Positions 27,078 to 38,344 of a stretch of 64,000 nt of DNA are shown here, piece by piece (position 1 is the stretch's first letter; the number at the start of each line of letters is the position of its first letter). The position numbers and the translations under genes were made by a program. The notes under the pieces were generated by a model. The model worked only from the letters and a program-made list of their open reading frames with translations. It was not told where the DNA came from and ran no database searches. The DNA is from Paraburkholderia aromaticivorans (lineage in GTDB: Bacteria; Pseudomonadota; Gammaproteobacteria; Burkholderiales; Burkholderiaceae). The stretch spans positions 2,542,001 to 2,606,000 of the forward strand of contig NZ_CP022990.1 of the NCBI RefSeq assembly GCF_002278075.1, in the 5' to 3' direction.

Positions 27078-28130
27078 ATGACCGAAGCTGCCGCCATCGA
27101 CGCGAACGCGCCGCGCACCAACGCGCCGTTTTCCGCAGAGCAAGACGCCGCCGCTTGCGCGCCGCGGGATAGCCGCGCGCCGGCGCAGCAAATCGATCTC
27201 GCCGCGCTCTATCGCGACTCCGGCATCGGCGACGTGCTTGCCGAACTCGATCGCGATCTGGTCGGGCTCGCCCCGGTGAAGACCCGCATTCGCGAGATCG
27301 CGGCGCATCTGCTCGTGGAGCGCGCGCGCGATTCGCTCGGTCTCGCGGGCGGCGCGCCGACCCTGCATATGTGTTTCTCGGGCAATCCCGGCACGGGCAA
27401 AACCACGGTTGCGCTGCGCATGGCCGAAGTGCTGCACCGGCTCGGCTACATTCGCCGCAATCATCTGGTTTCGGTCACGCGTGACGATCTGGTCGGCCAG
27501 TACATCGGCCACACCGCGCCGAAAACGCGCGATGTGCTCAAACGCGCGATGGGCGGCGTGCTGTTCATCGACGAAGCCTACTACCTGTATCGGCCGGAAA
27601 ACGAACGCGACTACGGTCAGGAAGCGATCGAGATCCTGCTGCAGACCATGGAGAACCAGCGCGACGATCTGGTGGTGATTCTGGCCGGTTACGCGTCGCG
27701 CATGGAAGTGTTCTTCGAGAGCAATCCGGGCTTTCGCTCGCGCATTGCGCATCACATCACGTTTCCCGACTACGACGGCGCGGAACTGCTCGACATCGCC
27801 GAGCGCATGCTCGCGACGATGCACTACCGCTTCGACGCCGACTCGCGGCACGCGTTCGCGGACTATCTCGCCCTGCGCACCAGACAGCCGAATTTCGCCA
27901 ACGCCCGCTCGGTGCGCAATGCGCTGGATCGCTCACGGCTGCGCCAGGCCAATCGTCTGTTCGCCACGGCGATGCGAGGCGGCGCGCCGATCGACGCCGC
28001 CGCGCTCACGCTGATTGCCGCCGCCGACGTGCGCGCGAGCCGCGTGTTCACGGAACCGCTCGCGGCGAGCGCCGGGGCGCCGGCGTCCTCCTCTCATGCA
28101 ACGCGCGCCGTGCTGGCGCCGCCAGGCTGA
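27078..28130 (+). CDS. cbbX: CbbX, red-type RuBisCO activase
   Basis: A 350-residue AAA+ protein with Walker [19 protein letters not shown], pore-loop region [18 protein letters not shown], Walker [14 protein letters not shown] and an Arg-finger region [12 protein letters not shown]. It removes inhibitory sugar phosphates from red-type RuBisCO and is allosterically activated by RuBP. The start at 27078 has AGGGAGGGG directly upstream. The first 45 residues are an Ala/Pro-rich extension not found in short CbbX proteins. Confidence 0.95.
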   Translation: MTEAAAIDANAPRTNAPFSAEQDAAACAPRDSRAPAQQIDLAALYRDSGIGDVLAELDRDLVGLAPVKTRIREIAAHLLVERARDSLGLAGGAPTLHMCFSGNPGTGKTTVALRMAEVLHRLGYIRRNHLVSVTRDDLVGQYIGHTAPKTRDVLKRAMGGVLFIDEAYYLYRPENERDYGQEAIEILLQTMENQRDDLVVILAGYASRMEVFFESNPGFRSRIAHHITFPDYDGAELLDIAERMLATMHYRFDADSRHAFADYLALRTRQPNFANARSVRNALDRSRLRQANRLFATAMRGGAPIDAAALTLIAAADVRASRVFTEPLAASAGAPASSSHATRAVLAPPG

Positions 28131-28156
28131 CCGAAAACAATCCTCAGGAGATCGCC

Positions 28157-29275
28157 ATGCAAGACGGACGTACGACTCTTTCGAAGTTTCTGATCGATAC
28201 CCTCGATCGCCAGCCTGGTTCGGCGGGAACGGTGCGCAACGCCGGTCTTTCGGCGCTTCTGATCGACGTCGCCGCCGCGATCAAGTCGATCTCCGCGATG
28301 CTCACCAAAGGCGCGCTCGGCGGCAACTACGGCTCCGCCCAGAGCCTGAACACGCATGGCGAGGAGCAGAAAAAACTCGACGTCGCGACCAACGAGATTT
28401 TCGTGCAGCAATGCGAGTGGGACGGACTGCTTGCCGCGATGGCGTCCGAGGAAATGGAAACCGTCTATACCATTCCGCCCGGCTACCCGCGCGGCGATTA
28501 TCTGCTCGCCTTCGATCCGCTGGACGGTTCGTCGAATATCGACATCAACGGCGTGGTGGGGTCGATCTTTTCGGTGCTGCGCAACGGCAACCCCGCCGAC
28601 CCAGGCGACCCGCACGGCACGGTCGGCGAGTCCGCGTTTCTGCGGCCGGGCTGCGAGCAGGTGGCGGCGGGCTACGCCGTTTACGGTCCCTCGACCATGC
28701 TCGTGCTTTCGGTGGGCAACGGTACGCATGGCTTCACGCTGGAGCGCGAGATCGGCAACTTCGTGCTCACGCATTCGAACATCCGCATTCCTGAAGACAC
28801 CGCCGAATTCGCGATCAACGCGTCGAACGAACGGTTCTGGGAGCCGCCGGTGCGTCGCTACGTGCAGGAATGCAAGGACGGGCGCAGCGGTTGCCGCGCG
28901 AGCGACTTCAATATGCGCTGGATCGCCTCGATGGTCGCCGAGGTGCATCGCATCCTGATGCGCGGCGGCGTGTTCATGTATCCGCGCGACTCGAAGACGC
29001 CGACCATGGAAGGGCGCCTGCGGCTGCTGTATGAAGCCAACCCGATGAGCTTTCTCATCGAGCAGGCGGGCGGTCTTTCGATCACCGGGCGCGAGCGGAT
29101 TCTCGACGTGGTGCCGCGCGCGCTGCATGGACGCGTGCCGGTCATCCTCGGCTCGAAAAACGAGGTGGAGCGCATTGGCCGCTATCACGGCGAATACGAC
29201 CGCGGCGAGGATCAGCCGTTCACCTCGCCGCTCTTTAGCCGGCGCTCGCTGTTCCTGCCGGGTTTCACGGCCTAG
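28157..29275 (+). CDS. cbbF: Fructose-1,6-bisphosphatase class I
   Basis: A 372-residue class I FBPase with the metal-binding [13 protein letters not shown] motif, an upstream SEEMETVY segment, a C-terminal [37 protein letters not shown] active-site block and a terminal loop. In the Calvin cycle it makes fructose-6-phosphate. It is 26 bases after cbbX with a GGAG site. Confidence 0.95.
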   Translation: MQDGRTTLSKFLIDTLDRQPGSAGTVRNAGLSALLIDVAAAIKSISAMLTKGALGGNYGSAQSLNTHGEEQKKLDVATNEIFVQQCEWDGLLAAMASEEMETVYTIPPGYPRGDYLLAFDPLDGSSNIDINGVVGSIFSVLRNGNPADPGDPHGTVGESAFLRPGCEQVAAGYAVYGPSTMLVLSVGNGTHGFTLEREIGNFVLTHSNIRIPEDTAEFAINASNERFWEPPVRRYVQECKDGRSGCRASDFNMRWIASMVAEVHRILMRGGVFMYPRDSKTPTMEGRLRLLYEANPMSFLIEQAGGLSITGRERILDVVPRALHGRVPVILGSKNEVERIGRYHGEYDRGEDQPFTSPLFSRRSLFLPGFTA

Positions 29276-29339
29276 CAGCCTGAGAACCCGGGCTCGCGAA
29301 CAGCGGCCGATCAGAACACCACTATCCGGAGACAAGCGC

Positions 29340-30212
29340 ATGTCAGTCAAACACCCGATCATCGCGGTGACCGGTTCGAGCGGCGCCGGCACCACGACCG
29401 TGATGAAGAGCTTCACCCATATCTTCCGGCGCGAAAAGATCAATGCGCAGATCGTGGAAGGCGACGCTTTTCATCGTTACGACCGCAATGGCATGCGCGA
29501 GGCGATGAAGCAGCACGAGCGGGACGGCGCGCCGAATTTCAGTCATTTCGGACCGCAAGCGAATCTGCTCGAGGAACTGGAAACCCTGTTCGCCAGTTAT
29601 GGCGAGAGCGGCACCGGGAGGCTGCGCCACTACGTGCATGACGAGGCCGAAACGAGGCTCTACAAGCAGGATGCCGGCACCTTCACGCCATGGGAGGACG
29701 TGACGCCCGACACCGACTTGATGTTCTATGAAGGCCTGCACGGCGCGGCGGTGACCGACGACATCGACATCGCGCGGCACGCGGATCTGCTGATCGGCGT
29801 CGTGCCGATCATCAACCTCGAATGGATCCAGAAACTGCATCGCGACCAGACCATGCGCGGCTACTCGCACGAGGCCGTGGTGGATACGATCCTGCGGCGC
29901 ATGCCTGACTACGTGAACTACATTTGCCCGCAATTCTCGCGCACGCATGTGAACTTCCAGCGCGTGCCGACCGTGGATACATCGAATCCGTTCATCGCCC
30001 GAGAGATTCCGCAGCCCGACGAGAGCTTCGTCGTGATCCGCTTCGCGCGCTCGAAGGGGATCGACTTCCAGTATCTGCTGACCATGCTGCACGACTCGTT
30101 CATGTCGCGCCCGAATGTGATCGTCGTGCCGGGCGGCAAGATGGGCCTCGCGATGCAACTGATTTTCACGCCGATGATTCTGCAACTGGTCGACCGGCGG
30201 GCGCGGGCCTGA
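29340..30212 (+). CDS. cbbP: Phosphoribulokinase
   Basis: A 290-residue prokaryotic PRK with P-loop [11 protein letters not shown], the [18 protein letters not shown] substrate segment and FYEGLHGA Walker B region. It makes RuBP for RuBisCO. The ATG at 29340 has GGAGAC upstream. The frame is open to 29127, but that part overlaps cbbF. Confidence 0.95.
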   Translation: MSVKHPIIAVTGSSGAGTTTVMKSFTHIFRREKINAQIVEGDAFHRYDRNGMREAMKQHERDGAPNFSHFGPQANLLEELETLFASYGESGTGRLRHYVHDEAETRLYKQDAGTFTPWEDVTPDTDLMFYEGLHGAAVTDDIDIARHADLLIGVVPIINLEWIQKLHRDQTMRGYSHEAVVDTILRRMPDYVNYICPQFSRTHVNFQRVPTVDTSNPFIAREIPQPDESFVVIRFARSKGIDFQYLLTMLHDSFMSRPNVIVVPGGKMGLAMQLIFTPMILQLVDRRARA

Positions 30213-30258
30213 GGCGCCGCGGCAAACGGTCTGTCTATTTCGTGCAAGGAGAGGTTCG

Positions 30259-32310
30259 ATGAGTGCCGTCGCAGAAACCGTTGCAACACCCGCAACCCGG
30301 CTGATGGCCGACGCGCTGCGCATGCTCGCGATCGACGCGGTCGAAGCGGCCAGCTCGGGTCATCCGGGTATGCCGCTCGGCATGGCCGAGATTGCGGTCG
30401 CGCTGTGGGACCGGCATTTGAAACACAATCCGCGCCATCCGGCGTGGCCCGACCGCGACCGCTTCGTGCTTTCGAACGGGCACGGTTCCATGCTGCTGTA
30501 TGGGCTGCTGCATCTCACCGGCTACGACCTGCCGATCGACGAGCTCAAGCGCTTCAGGCAGTTGCATAGCAGGACGCCGGGGCATCCCGAGGTGGGCGTG
30601 ACCCCCGGCGTCGAAACGACCACGGGTCCACTCGGGCAGGGGCTCGCCAACGCGGTCGGCATGGCGCTTGCCGAGGCGCTGCTCGCGCGCGAATTCAACC
30701 GGCCCGGCCATTCAATTGTCGATCACCGCACTTACGTGTTTGCCGGCGATGGCTGCCTGATGGAAGGCATCTCGCACGAGGCGGCTTCGCTCGCCGGCAC
30801 GTGGAAGCTCGACAAGCTCACGGTGCTGTACGACGACAATGGCATCTCGATCGACGGCCACGTCTCGCAGTGGTTCGACGACGATACGCCGGCGCGTTTC
30901 GCGGCGTACGGCTGGCACGTCGTGCGCGAAGTGGACGGCCATGACGTCGACGCGGTCGATCGGGCGCTCGAACGCGCACGCGCGGCCGGCCGGCCGACGC
31001 TGATCTGCTGCCGCACGGTGATCGGCAAAGGGTCGCCGTCGAAGGCGGGCACGCACGATGTGCACGGCGCGCCGCTCGGCGCCGACGAAGTCGCGAACAC
31101 GCGGCGCGCGCTCGGCTGGCCGCATGCGCCGTTCGCGATGCCGGCGGAGGTCCGCGCGCTGTGGGACGCGAGCGAGCGCGGCGCGGCCGCCGAAGCGGAC
31201 TGGGACACCCGCTTCGAAGCGTACCGCAAGCATTATCCGCATGAAGCCGCCGAGTTCGCGCGCAGGACGCAAGGCACGCTGCCCGCGCAGTGGGGCGATG
31301 CGGTCCGCGCGATGGTGCGCGACGCGGACCACGCGGCCGAATCCATCGCGACACGCAAGGCTTCGCAACAGGCGATCGCCGTGCTGGCTCGCGCATTGCC
31401 GGAACTGCTGGGCGGCTCCGCCGACCTGACCGGTTCGAACCTCACCAACTGGAAGACCGCCGCCGACGTCCATGTCGACGACAACGGCTTGCAAGGCGGC
31501 AACTATCTGCACTACGGCGTGCGCGAGTTCGGCATGAGCGCGGTGATGAACGGCATTGCGCTGCATCGCGGGCATATTCCGTTTGGCGGTACCTTCCTCA
31601 CGTTCTCCGACTACTCGCGCAGCGCGCTGCGCATGGCCGCGTTGATGAAGACCCGTTCCATTTTCGTGTTCACGCACGACTCGATCGGCCTCGGCGAAGA
31701 CGGGCCGACCCATCAGTCGGTGGAGCACGCGGCGAGCTTGCGGCTCATTCCGGGACTCGACGTCTGGCGTCCGTGCGACGCGGTCGAGACCGCGCGGGCG
31801 TGGGCGAGCGCGGTGGAGCGCGACGGACCGTCGTGCCTGCTGTTAAGCCGCCAGAACCTGCCGTTCGCCGCGCGCAGCGGCGAACAGATCGACGCGATCG
31901 AGCGCGGCGGTTATGTGTTGCGGGACTGGCCGGCCGGGCAAGGCCACGCAAGGGTCGTGCTGATCGCCACGGGCTCGGAAGTCGCGCTCGCGCTCGACGC
32001 CGTCGCGCTGCTCGCCGAGGCCGGCATCGCCGCGCGGGTCGTGTCGATGCCGTCCACCAGCGTGTTCGACCACCAGCCCGCCGGGTGGCGCGACGCGGTG
32101 CTGCCGCCGGGCGTGCCGCGCGTCGCGGTCGAAGCGGGCGTGCGCGCGTTCTGGCGGCAATACGTGGGACTCGAAGGTGGCGTGGTGGGGATTGATACGT
32201 TCGGCGAATCCGCCCCGGCTGCCGCGCTGTTCGAACACTTCGATCTGACCGCGCGGGCGGTGGCGGACGAAGCCCGCCGTGTCACGCAACGCGCGCAACT
32301 CGCGCGATAG
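30259..32310 (+). CDS. cbbT: Transketolase
   Basis: A 683-residue transketolase with N-terminal [19 protein letters not shown], thiamine-diphosphate motif [14 protein letters not shown]...[31 protein letters not shown] in the pyrimidine domain and a C-terminal domain. It interconverts C2 units in the regenerative phase. An AAGGAGAGG site precedes the ATG. Confidence 0.95.
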   Translation: MSAVAETVATPATRLMADALRMLAIDAVEAASSGHPGMPLGMAEIAVALWDRHLKHNPRHPAWPDRDRFVLSNGHGSMLLYGLLHLTGYDLPIDELKRFRQLHSRTPGHPEVGVTPGVETTTGPLGQGLANAVGMALAEALLAREFNRPGHSIVDHRTYVFAGDGCLMEGISHEAASLAGTWKLDKLTVLYDDNGISIDGHVSQWFDDDTPARFAAYGWHVVREVDGHDVDAVDRALERARAAGRPTLICCRTVIGKGSPSKAGTHDVHGAPLGADEVANTRRALGWPHAPFAMPAEVRALWDASERGAAAEADWDTRFEAYRKHYPHEAAEFARRTQGTLPAQWGDAVRAMVRDADHAAESIATRKASQQAIAVLARALPELLGGSADLTGSNLTNWKTAADVHVDDNGLQGGNYLHYGVREFGMSAVMNGIALHRGHIPFGGTFLTFSDYSRSALRMAALMKTRSIFVFTHDSIGLGEDGPTHQSVEHAASLRLIPGLDVWRPCDAVETARAWASAVERDGPSCLLLSRQNLPFAARSGEQIDAIERGGYVLRDWPAGQGHARVVLIATGSEVALALDAVALLAEAGIAARVVSMPSTSVFDHQPAGWRDAVLPPGVPRVAVEAGVRAFWRQYVGLEGGVVGIDTFGESAPAAALFEHFDLTARAVADEARRVTQRAQLAR

Positions 32311-32399
32311 ACCCGACCATGCGGCACGCCCGGGGCGCCACGACCTGATCCGACCTGATTGTGCCCGATTGCACCTGATTCGACCTTGAGGAGTTTGCG

Positions 32400-33437
32400 A
32401 TGGCCTTCATAGCACTGCGGCAACTGCTGGACCACGCGGCCGAGCACGGCTACGGCGTGCCCGCCTTCAACGTCAACAACATGGAGCAGATCCACGCGAT
32501 CATGCAGGCCGCCGAGGCGACCGCCAGTCCGGTGATCCTGCAGGCGTCCGCGGGGGCTCGCAAGTATGCGGGCGAGCCGTATCTGCGCCATCTGGTGCTC
32601 GCCGCGCTGGAGGCGCATCCGGATATCCCGCTCGTGTTGCACCAGGATCACGGCGCGAGTCCGGCGGTCTGTCAGCAGGCGATCCGTTCGGGCTTCACGT
32701 CGGTGATGATGGACGGCTCCTTGCTGCCCGACCAGAAGACGCCCGCCGGCTACGAATACAACGTCGACGTGAGTCGCCGCGTGGTCGAGGCGGCGCACGC
32801 GGTGGGCGTGTCCGTCGAAGGCGAGCTGGGTTGTCTCGGTTCGCTCGAAACCGGTACGGCGGGCGACGAGGACGGCGTCGGCGCCGAAGGCCGGCTCTCG
32901 CGCGACGAGCTGCTCACCGATCCGCGCGAGGCGCAGATTTTCGTGGAGGCGACCGGCGTCGACGCATTGGCGATCGCGATCGGCACGTCGCATGGCGCGT
33001 ACAAATTCAGCCGCCAGCCGACCGGCGAGATTCTGGCCATCGACCGGATCGTCGAAATTCACGAGCGGCTTCCGAACACGCACCTCGTGATGCACGGCTC
33101 CTCGTCCGTGCCGCAGGAGTGGCTTGCGGTGATCCGCGAGTACGGCGGCGAGATTCCGACCACGTACGGGGTGCCCGTCGAAGAAATCCAGCGCGGCATT
33201 GCGCATGGGGTGCGCAAGGTCAATATCGACACCGACATCCGGCTTGCGATGAGCGGCGCGATGCGCAAGTCGATGGCCGATGCGCGCGCCGAATTCGACC
33301 CGCGCGCCGCGTTGAAGGCGGCGACGGCGGCGGCGAGCGCGCTGTGCGTCGCACGTTTCGAGGCGTTCGGCTGTGCGGGCCACGCCTCGCGCATCAAGCC
33401 GTTGCCGCTCGACGCGATGGCGCGCCGTTACCACTAA
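32400..33437 (+). CDS. cbbA: Fructose-bisphosphate aldolase class II, Calvin-cycle subtype
   Basis: A 345-residue zinc aldolase with the HQDHG segment, [40 protein letters not shown] and [18 protein letters not shown]. It produces fructose- or sedoheptulose-bisphosphate. Short CCTGATT-like repeats fill the 89-base gap after cbbT, before a GAGGAG ribosome site. Confidence 0.95.
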   Translation: MAFIALRQLLDHAAEHGYGVPAFNVNNMEQIHAIMQAAEATASPVILQASAGARKYAGEPYLRHLVLAALEAHPDIPLVLHQDHGASPAVCQQAIRSGFTSVMMDGSLLPDQKTPAGYEYNVDVSRRVVEAAHAVGVSVEGELGCLGSLETGTAGDEDGVGAEGRLSRDELLTDPREAQIFVEATGVDALAIAIGTSHGAYKFSRQPTGEILAIDRIVEIHERLPNTHLVMHGSSSVPQEWLAVIREYGGEIPTTYGVPVEEIQRGIAHGVRKVNIDTDIRLAMSGAMRKSMADARAEFDPRAALKAATAAASALCVARFEAFGCAGHASRIKPLPLDAMARRYH

Positions 33438-33466
33438 CCCACTGAACTGTTCGCAAGGAGACGGCC

Positions 33467-34186
33467 ATGCGCGATTTCCTGATAGCCCCGTCGCTGCTGT
33501 CGGCGGATTTTGCCCGGCTTGGCGAAGAGATTCGCGCCGTCACGGCGGCCGGCGCGGACTGGATCCATCTGGACGTGATGGACAACCACTACGTGCCGAA
33601 CCTCACGGTCGGCCCACTCGTCTGCGCGGCGATTCGCCCGCACACGTTCTTGCCGATCGACGTGCATCTGATGACGATACCGGTCGATCCGCTCGTGGCC
33701 AGCTTTGCCGAGGCCGGCGCGAATACGATCAGCTTTCATCCGGAGGCGTCGCTGCACGTGCACCGGACCATCGAGCTCATCAAGACGAGCGGCGCGCGCG
33801 CGGGAATAGCGCTCAATCCGGCCACGCCGCTCGCGGTGCTCGACCATGTGATCGAGCGGCTCGATGTGGTGCTCGTGATGTCGGTGAATCCGGGCTTTGG
33901 CGGCCAGGCATTCATTCCGGAAACGCTGGATAAACTGCGGGCCCTGCGCGAACGGGTCGATGCGACGATGCAGCGGACGGGACGGCCGTTGCTGATCGAG
34001 GTGGACGGCGGCGTGAAGGCGGCGAACATCGCGCGGATCGCAGCGGCGGGCGCGGACGTATTCGTGGCGGGTTCAGCGGTGTTCGGCGCTGGCGACTATG
34101 CGCAGGCGATCGGCGCGATGCGTGACGAACTCGAGCAGATGAACGAAGACAGCGAAGACGCCGGCGCGTTGGCGATGGCCCGATGA
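33467..34186 (+). CDS. cbbE: Ribulose-phosphate 3-epimerase
   Basis: A 239-residue TIM-barrel epimerase: IAPSLLSADFARLGEEI, WIHLDVMDNHYVPNLTVGP, MSVNPGFGGQ and VDGGVKAANI are all intact. It supplies ribulose-5-phosphate to PRK. It is the last gene of the run, convergent with the DHPS-like gene, 22 bases apart, with no obvious terminator. No cbbG or cbbK follows. Confidence 0.95.
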   Translation: MRDFLIAPSLLSADFARLGEEIRAVTAAGADWIHLDVMDNHYVPNLTVGPLVCAAIRPHTFLPIDVHLMTIPVDPLVASFAEAGANTISFHPEASLHVHRTIELIKTSGARAGIALNPATPLAVLDHVIERLDVVLVMSVNPGFGGQAFIPETLDKLRALRERVDATMQRTGRPLLIEVDGGVKAANIARIAAAGADVFVAGSAVFGAGDYAQAIGAMRDELEQMNEDSEDAGALAMAR

Positions 34187-34208
34187 ACGGGCATGGCGGT
34201 TTGGGCCT

Positions 34209-35591
34209 TCAGCGTTTTTTCATCGTTTCGCCCGGCGCTTGCCACGCCGTGAGATCCTGTTCGGTACGCTCGACCGCGCAACCCCAGTCGAGCGGCTGGT
34301 CCTGATCGAAACGCTTGCCGAGCCGCCATGCGATCTCCGCGCGCGCGAGCTGGACGCCCATATAGAATGCGTGGCCGCCGTCGGCTTCGAGATGCAACTG
34401 GGGGTAGAGCGCGAACGGGTCGCCTGCCTGGCGATGTCCGTCGCGGTTGTAGACATGAATGCCGTCGGCGCTGACCTGGACACGGAAGTTGGGATCGCGC
34501 ACCTCGCGGGCCAGCTCGTCGATTTCGGCGGCGCTGTACGGAAACGGGCGTTTCGCATGCACGGTCGCGAGATCGCTGTTGATGCCCTTGGGCAGCACCT
34601 GCGCTTCGCGCGCGGCGTGCATCAGCCGGCGTGCGACGTCGGCTTCGCGCACCGCGCGCCGCGCATGGAGGCTCACGGACGTGGTAAGCACCGCACTCAC
34701 GCGAAGCTCCGCGGCCATGCCCAGCAGCACGGCGTTGATGCCGCTGGTGTCGGCCTCGGTCAACTCGGTCACGTTGCCGATGCCCATCATGATGGCGATA
34801 TCCGGGTAGCGCTCGCGCAGTCCGACGTAACGCGCAATCGATGCGGCGAGGCCGAACGGAATCGGATCGAGAATCGGGTCGGCGAGAAACGCGCGTCCGC
34901 GCGCGGTGAGCAGGTCGATCGCGGCATCGAGCGAGGCGGGATCGCCGGGCTCGCGGGCGACCAGGATCGGCGTGCACGGCACCTCGTCAGCAATCCATAG
35001 CGTATCGAGGTTCAGGCTCATCAGATAATCCGCGCCCGCGCGGCCGCCGCGCAGCAGTTCCTCGCTGCGCATCGAATCGACGCTGACTCGATACCCTTCG
35101 TCTTTCAGCCGGCGCACCGCGTCTTCCAGATGCGGAAACGGCGTTTCGGGCAGGCAACCGATGTCGATCACATCGGCGCCCTGCGCGGCGTACTCGCGCG
35201 CCCGCGCGGCGATGCCGTCCAGATCGAGCCGCGGCGCATCGACGATCTCGGCAAAAATGTCGGTCTCGTAACGCGTCAGATCGAAAGGCTGCGCCTCGCG
35301 GCCGAAAAATTGCGGCAGATCCTTGACCTCCTCCGGGCCGCGCTCGAACGGCACGCCGTAGTGTTCGCCCAGCGCGGCGAGATCGCCACGGCAGCGGCCC
35401 GGCACGATCACGCGCTGTGCCGCGAGCGGGGCGGGTACCCGGCGGCGGATCATGTCGGCCGTCATGAGCGCCGCGACCTGCAGGCCGATTTCGCGCACTT
35501 CCCAACTGAACGGCGTCGGCGCCATGCTCTCGAGCACGCGGAGCAGGCTCTTTTCGGCGAGCCGGCCGGTCAGGAAGACGATGTGGTCCAT
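34209..35591 (-). CDS. Dihydropteroate-synthase-like protein (H4MPT biosynthesis)
   Basis: A 460-residue protein of the DHPS-related family found with H4MPT genes. The DHPS-like core includes ADVIDIGCLPETP, SVDSMRSEELLRGGRAGADYLMSLN and FLADPILDPIPFG. In archaea a DHPS-like reaction couples the pterin to beta-RFA-P. The length is about double FolP, with extra N- and C-terminal domains. It is 90 bases downstream of dmrB on the same strand, so a regulator-dmrB-DHPS operon is likely. Confidence 0.8.
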   Translation of the reverse strand: MDHIVFLTGRLAEKSLLRVLESMAPTPFSWEVREIGLQVAALMTADMIRRRVPAPLAAQRVIVPGRCRGDLAALGEHYGVPFERGPEEVKDLPQFFGREAQPFDLTRYETDIFAEIVDAPRLDLDGIAARAREYAAQGADVIDIGCLPETPFPHLEDAVRRLKDEGYRVSVDSMRSEELLRGGRAGADYLMSLNLDTLWIADEVPCTPILVAREPGDPASLDAAIDLLTARGRAFLADPILDPIPFGLAASIARYVGLRERYPDIAIMMGIGNVTELTEADTSGINAVLLGMAAELRVSAVLTTSVSLHARRAVREADVARRLMHAAREAQVLPKGINSDLATVHAKRPFPYSAAEIDELAREVRDPNFRVQVSADGIHVYNRDGHRQAGDPFALYPQLHLEADGGHAFYMGVQLARAEIAWRLGKRFDQDQPLDWGCAVERTEQDLTAWQAPGETMKKR

Positions 35592-35681
35592 GTCAGTGCG
35601 CGCCGGGCGGCCCCACGCGTAGTGGCTGCCGATCGGCGTGCCGAGCGGGGCAATGCGGCCGTAGCGAGCGTGGAGGCGGTT

Positions 35682-36260
35682 TCATGCGAGTTGAAGTGTC
35701 GACAAGCGTTCAGCGAGCGCCACCTTCAGTTCATCCAGCGAGCGGACGAGCGTGGTGTATTCGAAGCGGGACAAGCGCTCAACGTTGTCGAGTTCGATCG
35801 CCCGCGGCCGCAATTCAACCCATTCGTTCGGGCTCTGCGTGAGCACAGTCGGTTCCGTGTCGCATGCAAAGACAATGCCCGGAATGCACTGCTTGCCGGC
35901 CTGCGCGTACATATTGGTGGGCAACGTGTCGGAAATGCCGAACGCGCATTTGGCCACGGTGTTGCTGGTGGCGGGCGCGATCACGACCGTGTGATACATG
36001 CCGTGATAGAGCATGCCGACCGGCACGCCGCTCGCGCTGTTGTCGCGAAACACGCGGAAGTGCTTGCGCAGCTTCGGCAGCGGCCAGCCGTAAAGAGGCA
36101 GGACCTCTTCCGCGGCCGAGGAAAGGAAAAGGTCGGCGCGCGGCAACTCGAGTGCGAGCGCGATCGACTCCTCGAGCAAATGGCCGGAGCCGGTCACGCA
36201 CCACGCGAAGCGCGCATCGGGCTTGAAATCCGCGAGTTTGCGAGCGGGCGCCTGGGTCAT
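35682..36260 (-). CDS. dmrB: DmrB-like dihydromethanopterin reductase flavoprotein
   Basis: A 192-residue HFCD/Lot6-type flavoprotein: WCVTGSGHLLEES (FMN phosphate loop), FLSSAAEEVL, HTVVIAPATSNTVAKCAFGISDTLPTNM. Proteins of this type reduce dihydromethanopterin to tetrahydromethanopterin; a Burkholderia xenovorans member has been structurally studied. Its start overlaps the stop of the sigma-54 activator gene (ATGA), coupling regulator and enzyme. Confidence 0.85.
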   Translation of the reverse strand: MTQAPARKLADFKPDARFAWCVTGSGHLLEESIALALELPRADLFLSSAAEEVLPLYGWPLPKLRKHFRVFRDNSASGVPVGMLYHGMYHTVVIAPATSNTVAKCAFGISDTLPTNMYAQAGKQCIPGIVFACDTEPTVLTQSPNEWVELRPRAIELDNVERLSRFEYTTLVRSLDELKVALAERLSTLQLA

Positions 36261-38344
36261 GCGTTCGAAGGCGGCGCTTCTTCGGATCCCGAATCGTCGG
36301 GCGGCATTTCGTCGGGCAGCGCGCCGTCGAGCGTCGAGCCGTCGTGCGACAGACGGATATGCAGCCGGCGCATCTTGCGGTACAGCGTGTTGCGGCTGAT
36401 GCCGAGCGCCTTGGCGACGTTGCTGACATTCCAGCGATGCTCGTCGAGCAGCGTCAGAACGGTGCCGCGTTCGTTCAACTGGATCGCATTGAGCGCCGAG
36501 AGATCCGCTTCGTCGACCGGATGCGGCTCGGGGGCCGCCGCCGTGCGCGACACCGCCATCATTTCCGCTTCCGGCTCCCGTTGCGTGATTTCGGCGGGCA
36601 GGTCTTCGCAGCGGATCGGTTGCCCGTCGCACAGCGCGATGGCCATCTGCAAGACGTGACGCAACTGGCGAATATTGCCGGGCCACGCATAGGTCAGCAA
36701 CGCATGTTCGGCTTCCGGGGTCAGCTCGGGCGGATCGTCGTCGGACTCGTTTTCGAGCAGATGATGAATCAGCGCGAGCTTGTCGATCCGTTCGGCGAGC
36801 GGCGGCAGAGTCAGTTCGACGCCCTTGAGCCGGTAGTACAGGTCCTCGCGGAACTGCCCGCCGTGCACGAGTTCGAGCAGATTGCGGTGGCTCGCGCTGA
36901 CGAGCTGAAAATCGACCTTGATGGTCGTTTCAGCGCCGAGCGGTGTGACCTCGTGTTCCTCGATCACGCGCAGGAGCCGCGCCTGCAACGAAAGCGGCAT
37001 GTCGCCGATTTCATCGAGAAAGAGCGTGCCGCCGCTGGCCTGCACGATCTTGCCGCGGCGCCCTTCGCGCTGGGCGCCGGTGAACGCGCCGGCACGATAG
37101 CCGAACAGTTCGCTTTCGATCAGGTTTTCGGGCAGCGATGCGCAATTCACCGGCACGAACGGGCCCGACGCGTGCGGGCTGATGCTATGCAGCGCCTGCG
37201 CGAAGACTTCCTTGCCGGTGCCCGTTTGCCCTCTGAGAATGATCGGGATCTTGCGCTGGACCACGCGCGCGGCGAGCTGGATCTGCGAAGCCATGCGCGG
37301 GTCGCCGAATTCGAGGTGCGCGATTTCGTCGAGCCGGGCCGGCGCCGGCCGTTTGTCGGAAACGCTGGCGCGGGCGGCCGGCGCGGACACCATCACCCGT
37401 GTGCCGCGCCCCGCACTGTTTTGCGGCGTTTGCGCGACCAGAAAGAAGCGATTGGTCGCGTTCGCGCTATACACGGTGACAGGATGAAACGAGCCGCGAA
37501 TGCTGCGCGCGATCATGTCTTCGAGCGATGCATTGAAGGCTTCCTCGATGCGCCGGCCGCGCAATTCGCCGAGCGTGCGAAAGCCCAGCTGAAAGAGGGC
37601 GCTGCGGTTCGCGGCGAGCACCGTGCTGTCGTCCGCCACCGCCAGTTTGCCGCCGTGCAGCGTACCGACGAATTCCGGGCGGCTATGGAAATGGATCATG
37701 TTCGCGTGCCGGTAACGCGCGTCCAGCAGGCGGTTTTCGATCATTTGCCGCGACATGCCGACGAGCACCAGAGAATGCTGCTGCAACAGCTTCGAGCGGC
37801 TCGTCACATCCAGTACGGCGGCAATCTCGCCGCGGTCGTCGAAAATCGGTGCGGCGGAGCAGGTGAGCGACGTATAGCGCGGATAAAAATGTTCGTGCTG
37901 GCAGACGGCGATGCAGTCGCGTTCGGCCAGACACGTGCCCATGCCGTTCGTGCCGGCTTCGCGCTCGCTCCACAAGGCGCCGACGCGAAAGCCGTCCGCC
38001 GCGACCGCTTCCGCGAACGGCACCGACGAGACCTGATGGACGATCATGCCACCCGCATCGACCAGCACGACCGCCAGTTCGGGGTCGGCCAGTTGCTGAT
38101 AGAGCGTGGTCATTTCGAGCTTCGAGCACGCGATCAGATCGCCCACGGCATCGCGGCGCGAACTCAGTTCGTAGTCCGTCAGGACAGGGGGTGTGACAAA
38201 ACGGGAAGGGTCGAGCTGGAATTCGTTCATGCAGCGCGCCCACGATTGAGCGACGGGCTCGCTCGTTGGACGCGTGGCCAACTGATGGTTGACGACATTC
38301 AGAACTTCACGGACGTGCATAGTGCTGTCAGTGAGCAACGACAT
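36257..38344 (-). CDS. AcoR-type sigma-54-dependent transcriptional activator
   Basis: A 695-residue bacterial enhancer-binding protein: N-terminal GAF-like sensory domain (about 60-200, GTNGMGTCLAERDCIAV), PAS-like segment (about 230-300), AAA+ domain with Walker A GQTGTGK (372-378), intact sigma-54 contact loop GAFTGA (419-424) and Walker B LFLDEIGD, and a C-terminal Fis HTH (NVSNVAKALGISRNTLYRK). Family members (AcoR, and regulators of alcohol and alkane oxidation) sense small substrates or products. With five sigma-54-type promoters nearby it is the best candidate activator of the methanol/formaldehyde genes; the ligand is unknown. Confidence 0.9.
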   Translation of the reverse strand: MSLLTDSTMHVREVLNVVNHQLATRPTSEPVAQSWARCMNEFQLDPSRFVTPPVLTDYELSSRRDAVGDLIACSKLEMTTLYQQLADPELAVVLVDAGGMIVHQVSSVPFAEAVAADGFRVGALWSEREAGTNGMGTCLAERDCIAVCQHEHFYPRYTSLTCSAAPIFDDRGEIAAVLDVTSRSKLLQQHSLVLVGMSRQMIENRLLDARYRHANMIHFHSRPEFVGTLHGGKLAVADDSTVLAANRSALFQLGFRTLGELRGRRIEEAFNASLEDMIARSIRGSFHPVTVYSANATNRFFLVAQTPQNSAGRGTRVMVSAPAARASVSDKRPAPARLDEIAHLEFGDPRMASQIQLAARVVQRKIPIILRGQTGTGKEVFAQALHSISPHASGPFVPVNCASLPENLIESELFGYRAGAFTGAQREGRRGKIVQASGGTLFLDEIGDMPLSLQARLLRVIEEHEVTPLGAETTIKVDFQLVSASHRNLLELVHGGQFREDLYYRLKGVELTLPPLAERIDKLALIHHLLENESDDDPPELTPEAEHALLTYAWPGNIRQLRHVLQMAIALCDGQPIRCEDLPAEITQREPEAEMMAVSRTAAAPEPHPVDEADLSALNAIQLNERGTVLTLLDEHRWNVSNVAKALGISRNTLYRKMRRLHIRLSHDGSTLDGALPDEMPPDDSGSEEAPPSNA

